DNA of 64,000 bases from Lachnospiraceae bacterium (GTDB lineage Bacteria; Bacillota; Clostridia; Lachnospirales; Lachnospiraceae). Positions 39,538 through 49,509 of this stretch are shown here, piece by piece. Where the stretch lies: assembly GCA_014239155.1 (NCBI GenBank), contig JAAZZQ010000060.1, positions 62,001 to 126,000 on the forward strand. The letters run 5' to 3'. The first letter of the stretch is position 1. Each line of letters opens with the position of its first letter. The position numbers and the translations under genes were made by a program. Under the pieces are notes generated by a model that did not search any database, was not told where the DNA came from, and saw nothing but the letters and a program-made list of their open reading frames with translations.

Positions 39538-39562
39538 GAGGGTCCGTATGAAACGGACCCTC
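39538..39562 (-). terminator. Hairpin GAGGGTCCG/CGGACCCTC downstream of mini-protein gene
   Basis: 9-bp perfect stem, 7-nt loop. Confidence 0.65.
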
Positions 39563-39575
39563 ACAAATCAGAACA

Positions 39576-39875
39576 TTAGCAGCATCCGCATCCGCCGCCG
39601 TTGTTGTTGCCACAGCAGCAGGACAGAAGAATGAGAATCCAAATCCAACTGCCGAAACCGCCGTTATTGCCGTTTTCACAGCCACATCCACAACCGCATC
39701 CATTGGAAATGCCGAAGCCGCCAAATCCATTGTTGTTGCCGCCGCAGCAGCAAGACAGAAGGATAAGAATCCAGATCCAGCTACCGAAACCGCTGTTGTT
39801 GTTGCATCCACAGCCACACTCCGAAACCGTATTTGTCTGATTGCAGCCGCAATGGCTTGCTGATAATTCACTCAT
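39576..39875 (-). CDS. Cys/Gly/Asn-rich mini-protein with duplicated hydrophobic core, candidate spore-coat component
   Basis: Two copies of GSWIWILILLSCCCGGNNNG; GCGCGCGCE runs; GGAGGTACTCAACATG ribosome-binding site. Confidence 0.8.
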   Translation of the reverse strand: MSELSASHCGCNQTNTVSECGCGCNNNSGFGSWIWILILLSCCCGGNNNGFGGFGISNGCGCGCGCENGNNGGFGSWIWILILLSCCCGNNNGGGCGCC

Positions 39876-39905
39876 GTTGAGTACCTCCGAAGAAGCTTTT
39901 TTCTA

Positions 39906-39934
39906 TACTATATGACAGAGTATAGAAAGTGTTC
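39906..39934 (-). promoter_or_regulatory. Candidate sigma-K (or sigma-E) mother-cell promoter
   Basis: Minus-strand CATATAGTA matches CATAnnnTA; AACAC element about 15-16 nt upstream; ~30 nt from the ATG. Confidence 0.45.
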
Positions 39935-40185
39935 CTGAAAAATGAATTTATATGGCAGTTTGGTTTTTCGTTCTCTAATATAAATAGCTGGTAGTTTGGC
40001 TTCAAGAGTAATAAAAAACTTTGAGGTCTGAAAGATTATATATCGCACCGAATCATTGCTGTGAGTGGCTTTCTAGAGCGTGAATAGTAACAGATTATAG
40101 ACAAGATATTGACACTAAGTTGCAAAATCGATACAATAAAAATATACAATAACTTGGTAAATATTGTGCTAGACGTTTAGAGGAG

Positions 40186-40530
40186 AAAAGAAGTATAGAT
40201 TACAGTAAACTGACATTTACAAATAATTTTGTGGTTTGTAAGGCTATGGAAAATAATTTGGATCTATGTCGGCAGCTATTAGAGTTGATACTTCGTGTTA
40301 AGATAAAGAAGGTAGAGCTTGCAGATAAGGAAAAAATATTGGATATCACGCCTGATGGCAAGAGTGTACGACTAGATATTTATGTGCAGGATAGTAAAGG
40401 TACAGTATACAACATCGAGATGCAGGTTGCGGTAAAACGGAATCTTCCTAAGTGTTTGAGATATTATCAGGGGATGATCGATCTAAATTCAATAGAGAAA
40501 GGTGCAAGATATTTAAATGAATATTGCTAA
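40186..40530 (+). pseudogene. Fragment of an Rpn/PD-(D/E)XK transposase-like nuclease
   Basis: IDYSKLTFTNNFVVCKAMENN...VRLDIYVQDSKGTVYNIEMQVA then early stop; no good start codon. Confidence 0.75.
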
Positions 40531-40770
40531 AGACCAGAATAAAACCACCAATTAAGCATTTATGCAGATTTGATGGTTTTTTCTGTCTAACGAAAATTAC
40601 ACATTTTTGACAAAATACGAATTGAAGATTTATCAGATAATTCATTGAATATTTAGAAAAAATATATTATAATAGTAAATAATGTACTTCTATTATAAAT
40701 AAGTGTAAGGGTGTTTGGCATAAAGTGGAGTATTTGTGCAAAGCACCAAAGGATAAGGGGGATTTCAAAT

Positions 40771-43700
40771 ATGAGGTCAACTAAGATTGGACGAAAGATA
40801 TTGGCAGGTGTATTGTGTGCTGTTATGGTATTTCAGTGTGTGCCTGCAGAGGCAGTGGCAAGTGAAGTCGCAGAGACAGTACAATCCTATGAGCATGAGC
40901 AGTCGGACACAATAGAATCTCAGAAAGAAAATCAGGAAACAAACAGTTTAGATTCATTAGAATCAGAAGACGCACAGGTGATATCAGAGACAGATATAGA
41001 GGAAACATCAGAAGTGACCGAAAAGTCAGATGTGCTAGAATCATCAGAATTATTTGAGGATATAAATGCTGCTGATACATCACCGACACAGAAGGAAGAG
41101 AGCACGACTGAAGAAACGTTGTTTACAACTGAGGAGATGAGCACAACAGAAGTATCGTCGGCTGCCGAGGAGTCCAGCGTGATAGAAACTTTGCCGACAG
41201 CGGAAGAATCAGAAGTGGCAGAGACATCAGAACTGTCGGAAATGCCAGACACAGAAGAGACTGTTGAGCTAGAGACAGACATGACAGAAACAGGAACGAC
41301 TGATATAGAGGAGGAGACGGCGGAACAGGCGGTGACAGCGCTTGCAGATGAATTGCCGGATTATAAAAAATTACTTTCTGTTGTCTCAGAAAAAAAATAC
41401 TATTATTATGAAAAAGCAAAAGATATTTTTGTAAAATTAGAAGGGTGTGAAATACCAGATACAATAAATATTGAGTTTTATATTGACGAAGAGGATAACA
41501 ATAAAGGACAAAAAGTCAATGGTGAAAAAGATGGAGATTATTATAGAATTTCCTTACAAGGAATGGATGTTTTGACAGGGACACATACATTGACGGTTAA
41601 ATTAATAGATCCGACGGCACCAGACGCTATTTCTGAATTGGTAAGCAGAAAACTTGAGTTTACAATAGAAGAAGCAAATGTATTTACGGAAGCAGAAAAA
41701 TATTTTATTTCTGCAACGGATGACACAATTGAAGTAGCACTTTTTAATCCAGATGATAATATTACATCCGTTCAGATTACTGCACCAAATGGTGATATTG
41801 TTGCACGCTCCAACCAGAAAAGCCCAGCTGTACCTCAAAGAGAAGATCCTCGTTATACAGGCATTGGAAATGGGTATGAGTATAAAGAAGATATTTTATA
41901 TAAAACAACGTGGATTCTTCCTACAGAGAAAAATGCGCTTGAAGTTGGCAACTATGATGTTCGATTGACACTTGATAGCGGTTCGGATATGCTTCTTGGC
42001 AATGTTGTGGAGGTCTCTTCAAAGGCAGTTGTTACAAAGTGTACACTGGGTATGGATTACGATAATACAAGTAATTTTGTGTATTTGTATATTCAGGGAA
42101 CAGGTTTTAATCCTTCCCAGGTACGTTTTGATTTTGAGGACGAGGCGACATCAGCCATTTTATCTACCACAAGAATTGATTATAAAACTGTGCAGTCTGG
42201 ATTTATTGTGAAGTTCCGAAAGGAAGGAAATTGGGAGAAGGCAGGAAATAAAATTAAGGTAACGATCTCTAAAAAGTCTGGAAATATTAATTTTACGCAA
42301 ACTGAGTTTGAGGCGTTGCTAGAGAGTGGTATCTACTATGCAGAGTATAGTAATGTATTGAATGCTGTGGAAGTTGGTGTTACAACAGACTTAAATGGAA
42401 AAGCGGTAAAGTTTAGTATTGTTAATGAAAAAGGTGATAATCCTTCATTTGAATCAGATGTTACAACAAGATCGTTGACAGAAAGCTTGGTCTATCTTAC
42501 ACCTAATAAGGCTTTAGACAGGGGGCGTTATTATGTGAAGTTAAAGGAAACAGGAGGAAATACATATTATAAAGAATTTACTGTGAGTCAGGCAACAGCA
42601 GTCAAAAGCCATTGGGATGCGCCTGCGGTAATCTCAAAGAATGCAGAAAGACATGATTTTTATTACTTTGATACAGAAGCTGGAATCAGCAATGATACAT
42701 TGAAGGCATCAATAGATGGATATAGTGGAGAAGTAGCAGTCTACGCAAGTGAGTGGCAGCGAGAGGATGATGTAAAGGGTACACGTATTCAGCTATGGAT
42801 TCCTACACAAAAGTTGGAATTTGGTTCTCATACAGTAAGAATTACTAGAGATGGCAACGCGTATACATCTCACACATTTGAGGTGATTGCATCTGATTAT
42901 AAAAAATTTGTTCTTGACACCTATGCGCTTTCTTGGATTGATGATAAGACCATACAGGTTTATATAAAGACACCAAACTGCGCAGAGACAGATGATTTTA
43001 ATGTTAAATTGACAGAAGTTGACGGTGGAGAAGTGACAGGCATCAGTGCAGTAGTAACAGAGAGATACACGGATAGCGTTTTTATGAATATTACTGGATT
43101 GGACAGAAGTAAGGCGTTTAAAGATTACAATGTGCTGATAACACATAAAGAATTAGATCAACCATATAAAATGTCCAATTTAAACGAAAAGTATTATACG
43201 GATGAGGTCAATGGTGATAAGACATCTATTTCTTCTAATAAAGGTTTGCCTGTATTGGCAAACAATCGGGTAATTGGTATTAATATTCAGAATCTGGCAC
43301 TGCCTGCAACCTTGACAATCTATGCGACAGAAAATACAGAGGTAATTGATAGGATTACCATTCCCTCTACAACAGAGGGTAATTATTATTATTTTACCAA
43401 AGAATTTTATGACAGTCTGGAAAAGAAAGATCGATTGTATGATATGACTGTCACAGATTTTGGTGAGAATTGGGGAAGATCTTATGCAAGAATCAATCTT
43501 GGTTACAAAGAAGAAGAAACAATAAATGACTTTGATTTACAGATTATTAGTGATACATTGTATGTTGATGGCGCAGAGAGCGGAAAATCAACTGTTATTA
43601 TTGTATCAGGCAATCAGCAGAAACCAGTGTTTGAAGTTTCGGATGATGAGGTCGTGGAGTTGGAGGAATATATAGAGACTTCCGAGGAAACTGGAACACA

Positions 43701-46700
43701 GACAACAGATCCGAACAAGAGACGAGTGATTGCCAAAAATACAGGAACAACATTTATTACAGTTATTGCGGATGGCGTGAAAAAGAGTGTATTTGTCACA
43801 GTTACAAGAAATACATCTGGCATTACGATCAATACTTCAGATCGACATATGAGGGTTGGGGATTCTTTTGAGGCAGAGGCATTTATTCAACCATCAAGCG
43901 CAGAGGACCCGACACAAATTGTAAACTTTATATCATCAGATAACAATGTGTTGTATGTGAAGAAATTAACAAATAGGACGGCAAGAGTTACGGCATTGAA
44001 GTCTGGAACAGCAGTGCTGCGAGCTACATTGGAAGGAACTCCCTATACTGTAGCAGTGACAATCTCTATTACAAATTCTTTTCCTTTATATGATAAAAAA
44101 GAAATTAAGATTAAAGAAGTAGGGACTGTCAGCTACATTGAGAATGTTGATCGAGCATTGTCTTACTGCAAGTTACCCAAAGGATGGGAGTGGAACAATG
44201 ATGATCTTATCTTAACGGCAAGTGACGAGCTGCAATATTGCTGGGCAACCTATACAGAAGAGGGGTATCAGCCATTTTCTGCAAGACTGCCAGTGGCAGC
44301 TACGCGTATTGTCGGTATTGATGTAACGGGCAAAAAGCTGATTAATCAAGGACAGAAGGAAACCTATCAGATTACCTATCAGTATATAGGAGCAGATATT
44401 AATACTCCTAAGTTCCGGGAACGGCTCACTACGAATTGTGTCAGAACATCAGAGGGAAATATTGCAGCAGTAGAATCTTTAGAGTGGAATGAGCTTGTGA
44501 TTGCTGCAATGGAAAAAACTAGCGGTGGAACGGCAGATTTCTCACTGACATTAGCAATTGATCAAGGAACAAGTCAGGAACTTGATTTGTTTGTAAAAGA
44601 TTTTAGTGTTGATGTTCCTCTGACAGATTGCGTAAACAATGTAAAAGTGAAGCCTATAAAGATAGGCAACCAGAACTTTACATATACAGAAGCAGAAGAT
44701 CGAATGGAAGTTGATCAAAAAGATGTTCGAGATGCAAAGAATAAATATGCGATTAAGCTTCAGGCAGAGGCAACGATTAATGGAAAGCCAGCACCAAATA
44801 TGAAATTTGACTGGGAATCAAACGATACGACTGTGGCAACTGTTGCAATAAATGAGAGTAATGAAGTGATTCTCACTGTGAAAAAGGAGGGCAGTGTAGA
44901 AATTACGGCGAAGGCGAAGGATCAGGGAGAGTGCACAGGCACATTGACAGTGAATATTATGGATTATGCACCAATCCTTGAAGTATCAAGTATAACTATT
45001 AACAAGTATTATACTCAAGGAACAGAATTTGCTTTACAGCAACAGAATGGAAATAAAATTACTTCTGTAAATGTGTTGGAAAAGGATGGAGAGGAAGACA
45101 GAAACTCATCAAACTTTTCTGTAAGTGCACCGACAGAAGGGATTTCTACTTTAAATATAAAGCCAAATGCACCAGTATTATCCGCTTCAAGAAAAACTGT
45201 TTCAAAGTGCAAGCTAGAAGTTATTACAGAAAAAGGAAAATATCCATATTCGTTGAATGTGACCACCGATGTTACCAAGCCTTCTGTAACATTAAAATTA
45301 AAAACAAAGGCCAATCTGTTTTATAAGGATGCAGAAGCTGTTTATACAATTTCTAGCAAATATAATATTCAGTCTATAGAAATTCCAGAAGCAAATGGTA
45401 TTGGCTTTGATGGAAGTTATCATCGCAGTAATAACACGATAACTTTTCGAGCAAAAGGGCTTGATAGTAATACATTAGGTCAATTTTCTCCAAAGTCACC
45501 AAATGTGAAGGTACAGTTAAATATTGCCTTTGCAGGCTATACCTATAAGCAGCCGATAGAACTTAATATTGCAACCGAGAATAAAAAACCATCATTAAGT
45601 TTGACGGGAATGGTGATTTGCCCGGGGATTTCATCAGGTGTGGTTAATGTAATTAATTCAAAGACAAAGGAGCAGGTTCTGTTAGATAATGCAATGACAT
45701 TTGCAGTTACAAAACCACTTAATAGTGGTATTAGTACAACGATTAACAGGAATGGCAGCATTGCTGTAAAGTATCTTGGTACTAAAAATGTATCTTATAC
45801 TACAGAACTAAAAAGTTCTAATTGGACACAGCCAGTTAATGCAAAGGGAAAAATTACCTATGTAACATCTCCCGATAAGTTGTCATTGTCGCTTGGGAGT
45901 AAACAATTGACATTGAATATGGCTACAAACATCAAGGCAAATGGTACAAATACAATTCCCATTTCTGTAAACGGAAGTGATATTGGAATAACAAAGCTAA
46001 CTTATGGAGGCTCAGCGGCAAAACTGATTGATATAGATGAATATCTTGTGTGTGATTATCGGCCTACAAGCCAGGGAATTAAGAGTATTAGTCTGGGATT
46101 GAAGGAGGGGAAGCGCGGAACGGTCAAGGCGGGAACTTACAAGCTGGATTTGTATGCAACTGTAAATCTATTAAATCAGGAGATTACAATTAAGAAAGCA
46201 ACATTGACAATCAAGCTTACAGAGGCAGATAAAGCAAAGGTAACACTTGCATCACCCAAGGGAAAGATCAACCTAATAGACAGGGAAAATACATCTGTGG
46301 TGTATACACCAAAGGTTTCTGGAATTGATTCTGCTATAAGAAGTGTGAGCGTAGTAGGAGATAATGCGGAGTATTTTTCCGCTTCTCTAAATGCTGACAA
46401 GAAAGTGGAAGTGAAGATTAAGACTGGAAAGGGCATGTCCTCTAAGCAATCATATTCTGTTCAAATTCAGTCTGTGTTACAGAATGACTACAAGATTTTG
46501 TCCTCAGTGAAAATCAAACCTGTCAACACACTGCCAAAGATTGTATTTACTCCTGCAAAATGTAATTTGTATCGAAGTAATTCGAACAAGTATACAACTT
46601 CTATATCACTGAAAAACAACAGTATCGATATAGATAATATTACAGGGATTAAGATTGACCCAAGCAATAAAAATAATGCGAACAACTTTTTGTTGGTCAA

Positions 46701-46857
46701 TAATATTGGTAAGAATGGCACGGTAAGTTTTAGTTTGGCAGGTGACAGAACTAAGATTAAGAAAGGTCAATATAAAGTAAAATGTTTGGTTTCGTTCCGC
46801 GATGCAGATCCTGAGGCAAAGCCAGCTACGGTGACAATGACAATCACTGTAAAATAA
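40771..46857 (+). CDS. Giant secreted protein (~2000 aa) with Ser/Thr/Glu-rich N-terminus and Ig-like (BIG_2) domains
   Basis: Signal peptide MRSTKIGRKILAGVLCAVMVFQCVPAEAVA; BIG_2-type segments near 43810-44070 and 44800-44960; no C-terminal sorting signal. Confidence 0.88.
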   Translation: MRSTKIGRKILAGVLCAVMVFQCVPAEAVASEVAETVQSYEHEQSDTIESQKENQETNSLDSLESEDAQVISETDIEETSEVTEKSDVLESSELFEDINAADTSPTQKEESTTEETLFTTEEMSTTEVSSAAEESSVIETLPTAEESEVAETSELSEMPDTEETVELETDMTETGTTDIEEETAEQAVTALADELPDYKKLLSVVSEKKYYYYEKAKDIFVKLEGCEIPDTINIEFYIDEEDNNKGQKVNGEKDGDYYRISLQGMDVLTGTHTLTVKLIDPTAPDAISELVSRKLEFTIEEANVFTEAEKYFISATDDTIEVALFNPDDNITSVQITAPNGDIVARSNQKSPAVPQREDPRYTGIGNGYEYKEDILYKTTWILPTEKNALEVGNYDVRLTLDSGSDMLLGNVVEVSSKAVVTKCTLGMDYDNTSNFVYLYIQGTGFNPSQVRFDFEDEATSAILSTTRIDYKTVQSGFIVKFRKEGNWEKAGNKIKVTISKKSGNINFTQTEFEALLESGIYYAEYSNVLNAVEVGVTTDLNGKAVKFSIVNEKGDNPSFESDVTTRSLTESLVYLTPNKALDRGRYYVKLKETGGNTYYKEFTVSQATAVKSHWDAPAVISKNAERHDFYYFDTEAGISNDTLKASIDGYSGEVAVYASEWQREDDVKGTRIQLWIPTQKLEFGSHTVRITRDGNAYTSHTFEVIASDYKKFVLDTYALSWIDDKTIQVYIKTPNCAETDDFNVKLTEVDGGEVTGISAVVTERYTDSVFMNITGLDRSKAFKDYNVLITHKELDQPYKMSNLNEKYYTDEVNGDKTSISSNKGLPVLANNRVIGINIQNLALPATLTIYATENTEVIDRITIPSTTEGNYYYFTKEFYDSLEKKDRLYDMTVTDFGENWGRSYARINLGYKEEETINDFDLQIISDTLYVDGAESGKSTVIIVSGNQQKPVFEVSDDEVVELEEYIETSEETGTQTTDPNKRRVIAKNTGTTFITVIADGVKKSVFVTVTRNTSGITINTSDRHMRVGDSFEAEAFIQPSSAEDPTQIVNFISSDNNVLYVKKLTNRTARVTALKSGTAVLRATLEGTPYTVAVTISITNSFPLYDKKEIKIKEVGTVSYIENVDRALSYCKLPKGWEWNNDDLILTASDELQYCWATYTEEGYQPFSARLPVAATRIVGIDVTGKKLINQGQKETYQITYQYIGADINTPKFRERLTTNCVRTSEGNIAAVESLEWNELVIAAMEKTSGGTADFSLTLAIDQGTSQELDLFVKDFSVDVPLTDCVNNVKVKPIKIGNQNFTYTEAEDRMEVDQKDVRDAKNKYAIKLQAEATINGKPAPNMKFDWESNDTTVATVAINESNEVILTVKKEGSVEITAKAKDQGECTGTLTVNIMDYAPILEVSSITINKYYTQGTEFALQQQNGNKITSVNVLEKDGEEDRNSSNFSVSAPTEGISTLNIKPNAPVLSASRKTVSKCKLEVITEKGKYPYSLNVTTDVTKPSVTLKLKTKANLFYKDAEAVYTISSKYNIQSIEIPEANGIGFDGSYHRSNNTITFRAKGLDSNTLGQFSPKSPNVKVQLNIAFAGYTYKQPIELNIATENKKPSLSLTGMVICPGISSGVVNVINSKTKEQVLLDNAMTFAVTKPLNSGISTTINRNGSIAVKYLGTKNVSYTTELKSSNWTQPVNAKGKITYVTSPDKLSLSLGSKQLTLNMATNIKANGTNTIPISVNGSDIGITKLTYGGSAAKLIDIDEYLVCDYRPTSQGIKSISLGLKEGKRGTVKAGTYKLDLYATVNLLNQEITIKKATLTIKLTEADKAKVTLASPKGKINLIDRENTSVVYTPKVSGIDSAIRSVSVVGDNAEYFSASLNADKKVEVKIKTGKGMSSKQSYSVQIQSVLQNDYKILSSVKIKPVNTLPKIVFTPAKCNLYRSNSNKYTTSISLKNNSIDIDNITGIKIDPSNKNNANNFLLVNNIGKNGTVSFSLAGDRTKIKKGQYKVKCLVSFRDADPEAKPATVTMTITVK

Positions 46858-46889
46858 AATTGGTTAAAATTACATAAAGTGTACAAACA

Positions 46890-46931
46890 TTAGAAACAGC
46901 ATATTAAATTTGTGCTGTTTCTAATATTTTG
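46890..46931 (+). terminator. Terminator after giant Ig-like protein
   Basis: TTAGAAACAGCA...TGCTGTTTCTAA followed by TATTTT. Confidence 0.75.
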
Positions 46932-47055
46932 TCATAAAAATCGGAAAAAGACTTGAAATTAACTGAAAATATAGTAAAATAATAGTATATATGTAAACCG
47001 TTTAAATAGAATGTTTATGTAAATGAATGATTTGTTAGATAGAAAGGAAGGTAGA

Positions 47056-48258
47056 ATGGCGGAAATAAAATGGACTGTTGAGGGCAGGCGGTTTCGGAAC
47101 GCAGAGGAATATCAGGCGGCGCTTAGGGACAAAGAACTCATCGATTCCATTACCGGCAGTCTGAAACTGGATAATCCAAAAGATGTTGAGATATTGTATT
47201 ATAAATTGAAAGAAGGGCATTATACATTTGAATCTATTGTGGGTAGACAGTTTGATGATAATGTTTATGAGTTATATCAGCGAATCAAACAGCAAGAAGA
47301 ACAAGCAGAAGAAAAAAAAGCCGCACGAAAAGAGAAGAGAAAACAACAGATTCAAAAGCTTGAGAAAATGGTAACATCACCGCGAAAGCAGCGGAAATTG
47401 GAAAATAGAACAAAACTTGAGGATTTTGACAAAGATATGCAGCAACAGATTATAGAAGTGCTCAAGAAAAAAGAAAGAAAACGAAAAGTTTTAGTGGCAG
47501 TCTGTATGTTTTTGTGTATTGTTAGTTTTGGATATTTAGGGGCATATTACCAAGTATCTGCCAAAAGCGCACGCGAATTTGAAGAGTTGTCGGCATTGAA
47601 GGAAGCAGGAGCACGCGGTGCAAATTCTGGTAACAAAAAAGTTGAAATACACCTTACTGACAAAGATGCTTCGCTGCCAGATATTCTTCCAGAATATGAA
47701 AAAATACATCAGAAGAATCAAAAGCTAATTGGATGGGTTAAAATTGACGATACTATAATTGACTACCCTGTAATGCAGACAGTGAACAATGAATATTATC
47801 TGGATCATAATTTCAATCAGGAGGAAGACAGAAACGGTTGTATCTTTTTGGATTATCAGTGTGATGTGGTTAAGGGATGCGATAACATGATCTTGTATGG
47901 GCATCACATGAAGTCTGGAAAGATGTTTGGGACTTTAAATAAGTACAGTGAAGAGGCTTATTATGAAGAACACCCTGTCATACAGTTTGATACAATTTAT
48001 GAAAAAGGAAAATATCAGGTGATGTATGTATTTCGTTCAAAAGTTTATTCGGAGGAGGATGTAACGTTTAAATATTATCAATTTATTAATGCCGCCTCGG
48101 AGATGGAATTTAATTCATACTTAAACGAGATGGCGGAACTGTCTTTATATGATACGGGAGTTACCGCCAGTTATGGGGATAAGCTTTTAACACTTTCAAC
48201 CTGCGATTATCAGGAGAAAAAAGGAAGGTTTGTTGTAGTAGCTAAAAAGATTCGCTAG
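47056..48258 (+). CDS. Second class B sortase with N-terminal cytoplasmic extension
   Basis: IGWVKIDDTIIDYPVM, MILYGHHMKSGKMFGTL, LLTLSTCDYQEKKGRFVVVAKKI. Confidence 0.93.
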   Translation: MAEIKWTVEGRRFRNAEEYQAALRDKELIDSITGSLKLDNPKDVEILYYKLKEGHYTFESIVGRQFDDNVYELYQRIKQQEEQAEEKKAARKEKRKQQIQKLEKMVTSPRKQRKLENRTKLEDFDKDMQQQIIEVLKKKERKRKVLVAVCMFLCIVSFGYLGAYYQVSAKSAREFEELSALKEAGARGANSGNKKVEIHLTDKDASLPDILPEYEKIHQKNQKLIGWVKIDDTIIDYPVMQTVNNEYYLDHNFNQEEDRNGCIFLDYQCDVVKGCDNMILYGHHMKSGKMFGTLNKYSEEAYYEEHPVIQFDTIYEKGKYQVMYVFRSKVYSEEDVTFKYYQFINAASEMEFNSYLNEMAELSLYDTGVTASYGDKLLTLSTCDYQEKKGRFVVVAKKIR

Positions 48259-48269
48259 GGGTTTAAAGG

Positions 48270-49328
48270 ATGGATGCATCAGAAAAAATAATGACGCAAG
48301 AACAAAATACAGACAATCCACATGATAAAGGATATAAAAGAGTTTTTTCTATTAAAAAGAATTTTCTTGATTTTATAAAGAAGTATATTGGTTTAGACTG
48401 GATGCTGCCTTTGAGGGAGAGTGACATTGAGTTAATTGACAAGGAATTTATTACAGACCAGTTTGATACTTATGAGTCAGACTTAGTGTATCGAGTAAAT
48501 ACAAAAGCAGGAAGTGTATATTTATTTTTCTTGTTTGAACTACAAAGTTATAATGATTTTACAATGCCATTTCGATTGTTGGTCTATATGACGGCAATTT
48601 GGCTAGATTACTTTAAAAATAGTGATAAGAATAAAAGAAAACAAAAAGGTTTTAAACTTCCAGCAGTGATACCAATTGTTTTGTATAATGGTGAACGGAA
48701 TTGGACAGCCGCACATCGGTTTAAGGAAATAATAGATCAATCAGACCTATTTGGAAAATATGTTATAGATTTTGAATATGTTTTTGTATCAATTAATAAC
48801 CTTGCAGTCTCAAAGATTGAGCGCTCAAATACTTTAATTGATAATATTCTGCTTGCTGATAAGAAAAGAACTCGGGAAGCATGGACGAGTGAGGAGACAC
48901 TAAAGTTGATTCGTCGTGTGCGAGCAATGGAGCAAAATGATTTAAATGAATGGATAATATGGTTTTCAAATGTGATAAGGAAATTAAATGAAGAAGAGCG
49001 CAAAACCTTCATTGAAGAATTAAAAGAAGGGGATGAGAGAGTGATGTGTAGTTCATTTGAAAGACTTTTGAATAAAGAAAAAGAGCAAGGAAGGGCAGAA
49101 GGAAAAACAGAAGGAAGAGTAGAAGGAAAAGCAGAAGGAAAGGCAGAAGGAAAAGCAGAGGCCGTTATAGAACTTCTTGAAGAAATCGGAAAACTTTCTA
49201 AGGAACTCCAAAAATACATTATGGATCAAACTGATTTGGAAGTGCTGCGACGCTGGCATAAAACAGCAGCGAAAGTGGAAAATATACAGGAATTTGAGCG
49301 AATAATTGGGTTTGTTTCAAGCCAATGA
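48270..49328 (+). CDS. Rpn family recombination-promoting nuclease/putative transposase (YhgA-like)
   Basis: KGYKRVFSIKKNFLDFIKKYI, VYLFFLFELQSYNDFTMPFRLLVYM, IPIVLYNGERNWTAA; C-terminal EGKAEGKAEGK repeats. Confidence 0.88.
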   Translation: MDASEKIMTQEQNTDNPHDKGYKRVFSIKKNFLDFIKKYIGLDWMLPLRESDIELIDKEFITDQFDTYESDLVYRVNTKAGSVYLFFLFELQSYNDFTMPFRLLVYMTAIWLDYFKNSDKNKRKQKGFKLPAVIPIVLYNGERNWTAAHRFKEIIDQSDLFGKYVIDFEYVFVSINNLAVSKIERSNTLIDNILLADKKRTREAWTSEETLKLIRRVRAMEQNDLNEWIIWFSNVIRKLNEEERKTFIEELKEGDERVMCSSFERLLNKEKEQGRAEGKTEGRVEGKAEGKAEGKAEAVIELLEEIGKLSKELQKYIMDQTDLEVLRRWHKTAAKVENIQEFERIIGFVSSQ

Positions 49329-49509
49329 AAATGGCTTATAAGAAATGCCTGTGAAATATATTAAGACTTGCAGGAATTAATAAAAACATGAGATGTATTG
49401 AAACGTTTACTGTAAAATATATAGTAAGATTGGAGGCATAAATTGTATGTATAGATAGATGATATTGTCAATAAAAGGGAGTATAAATAACAAAGTGGGG
49501 AGAAACAAT

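Noticed and set aside
39601-39840. Plus-strand 79-aa Pro/Gln/Leu-rich ORF opposite the Cys-rich gene
   Set aside because: No RBS; low complexity mirror of the Gly/Cys/Asn codons; the minus-strand ORF has an ideal RBS.
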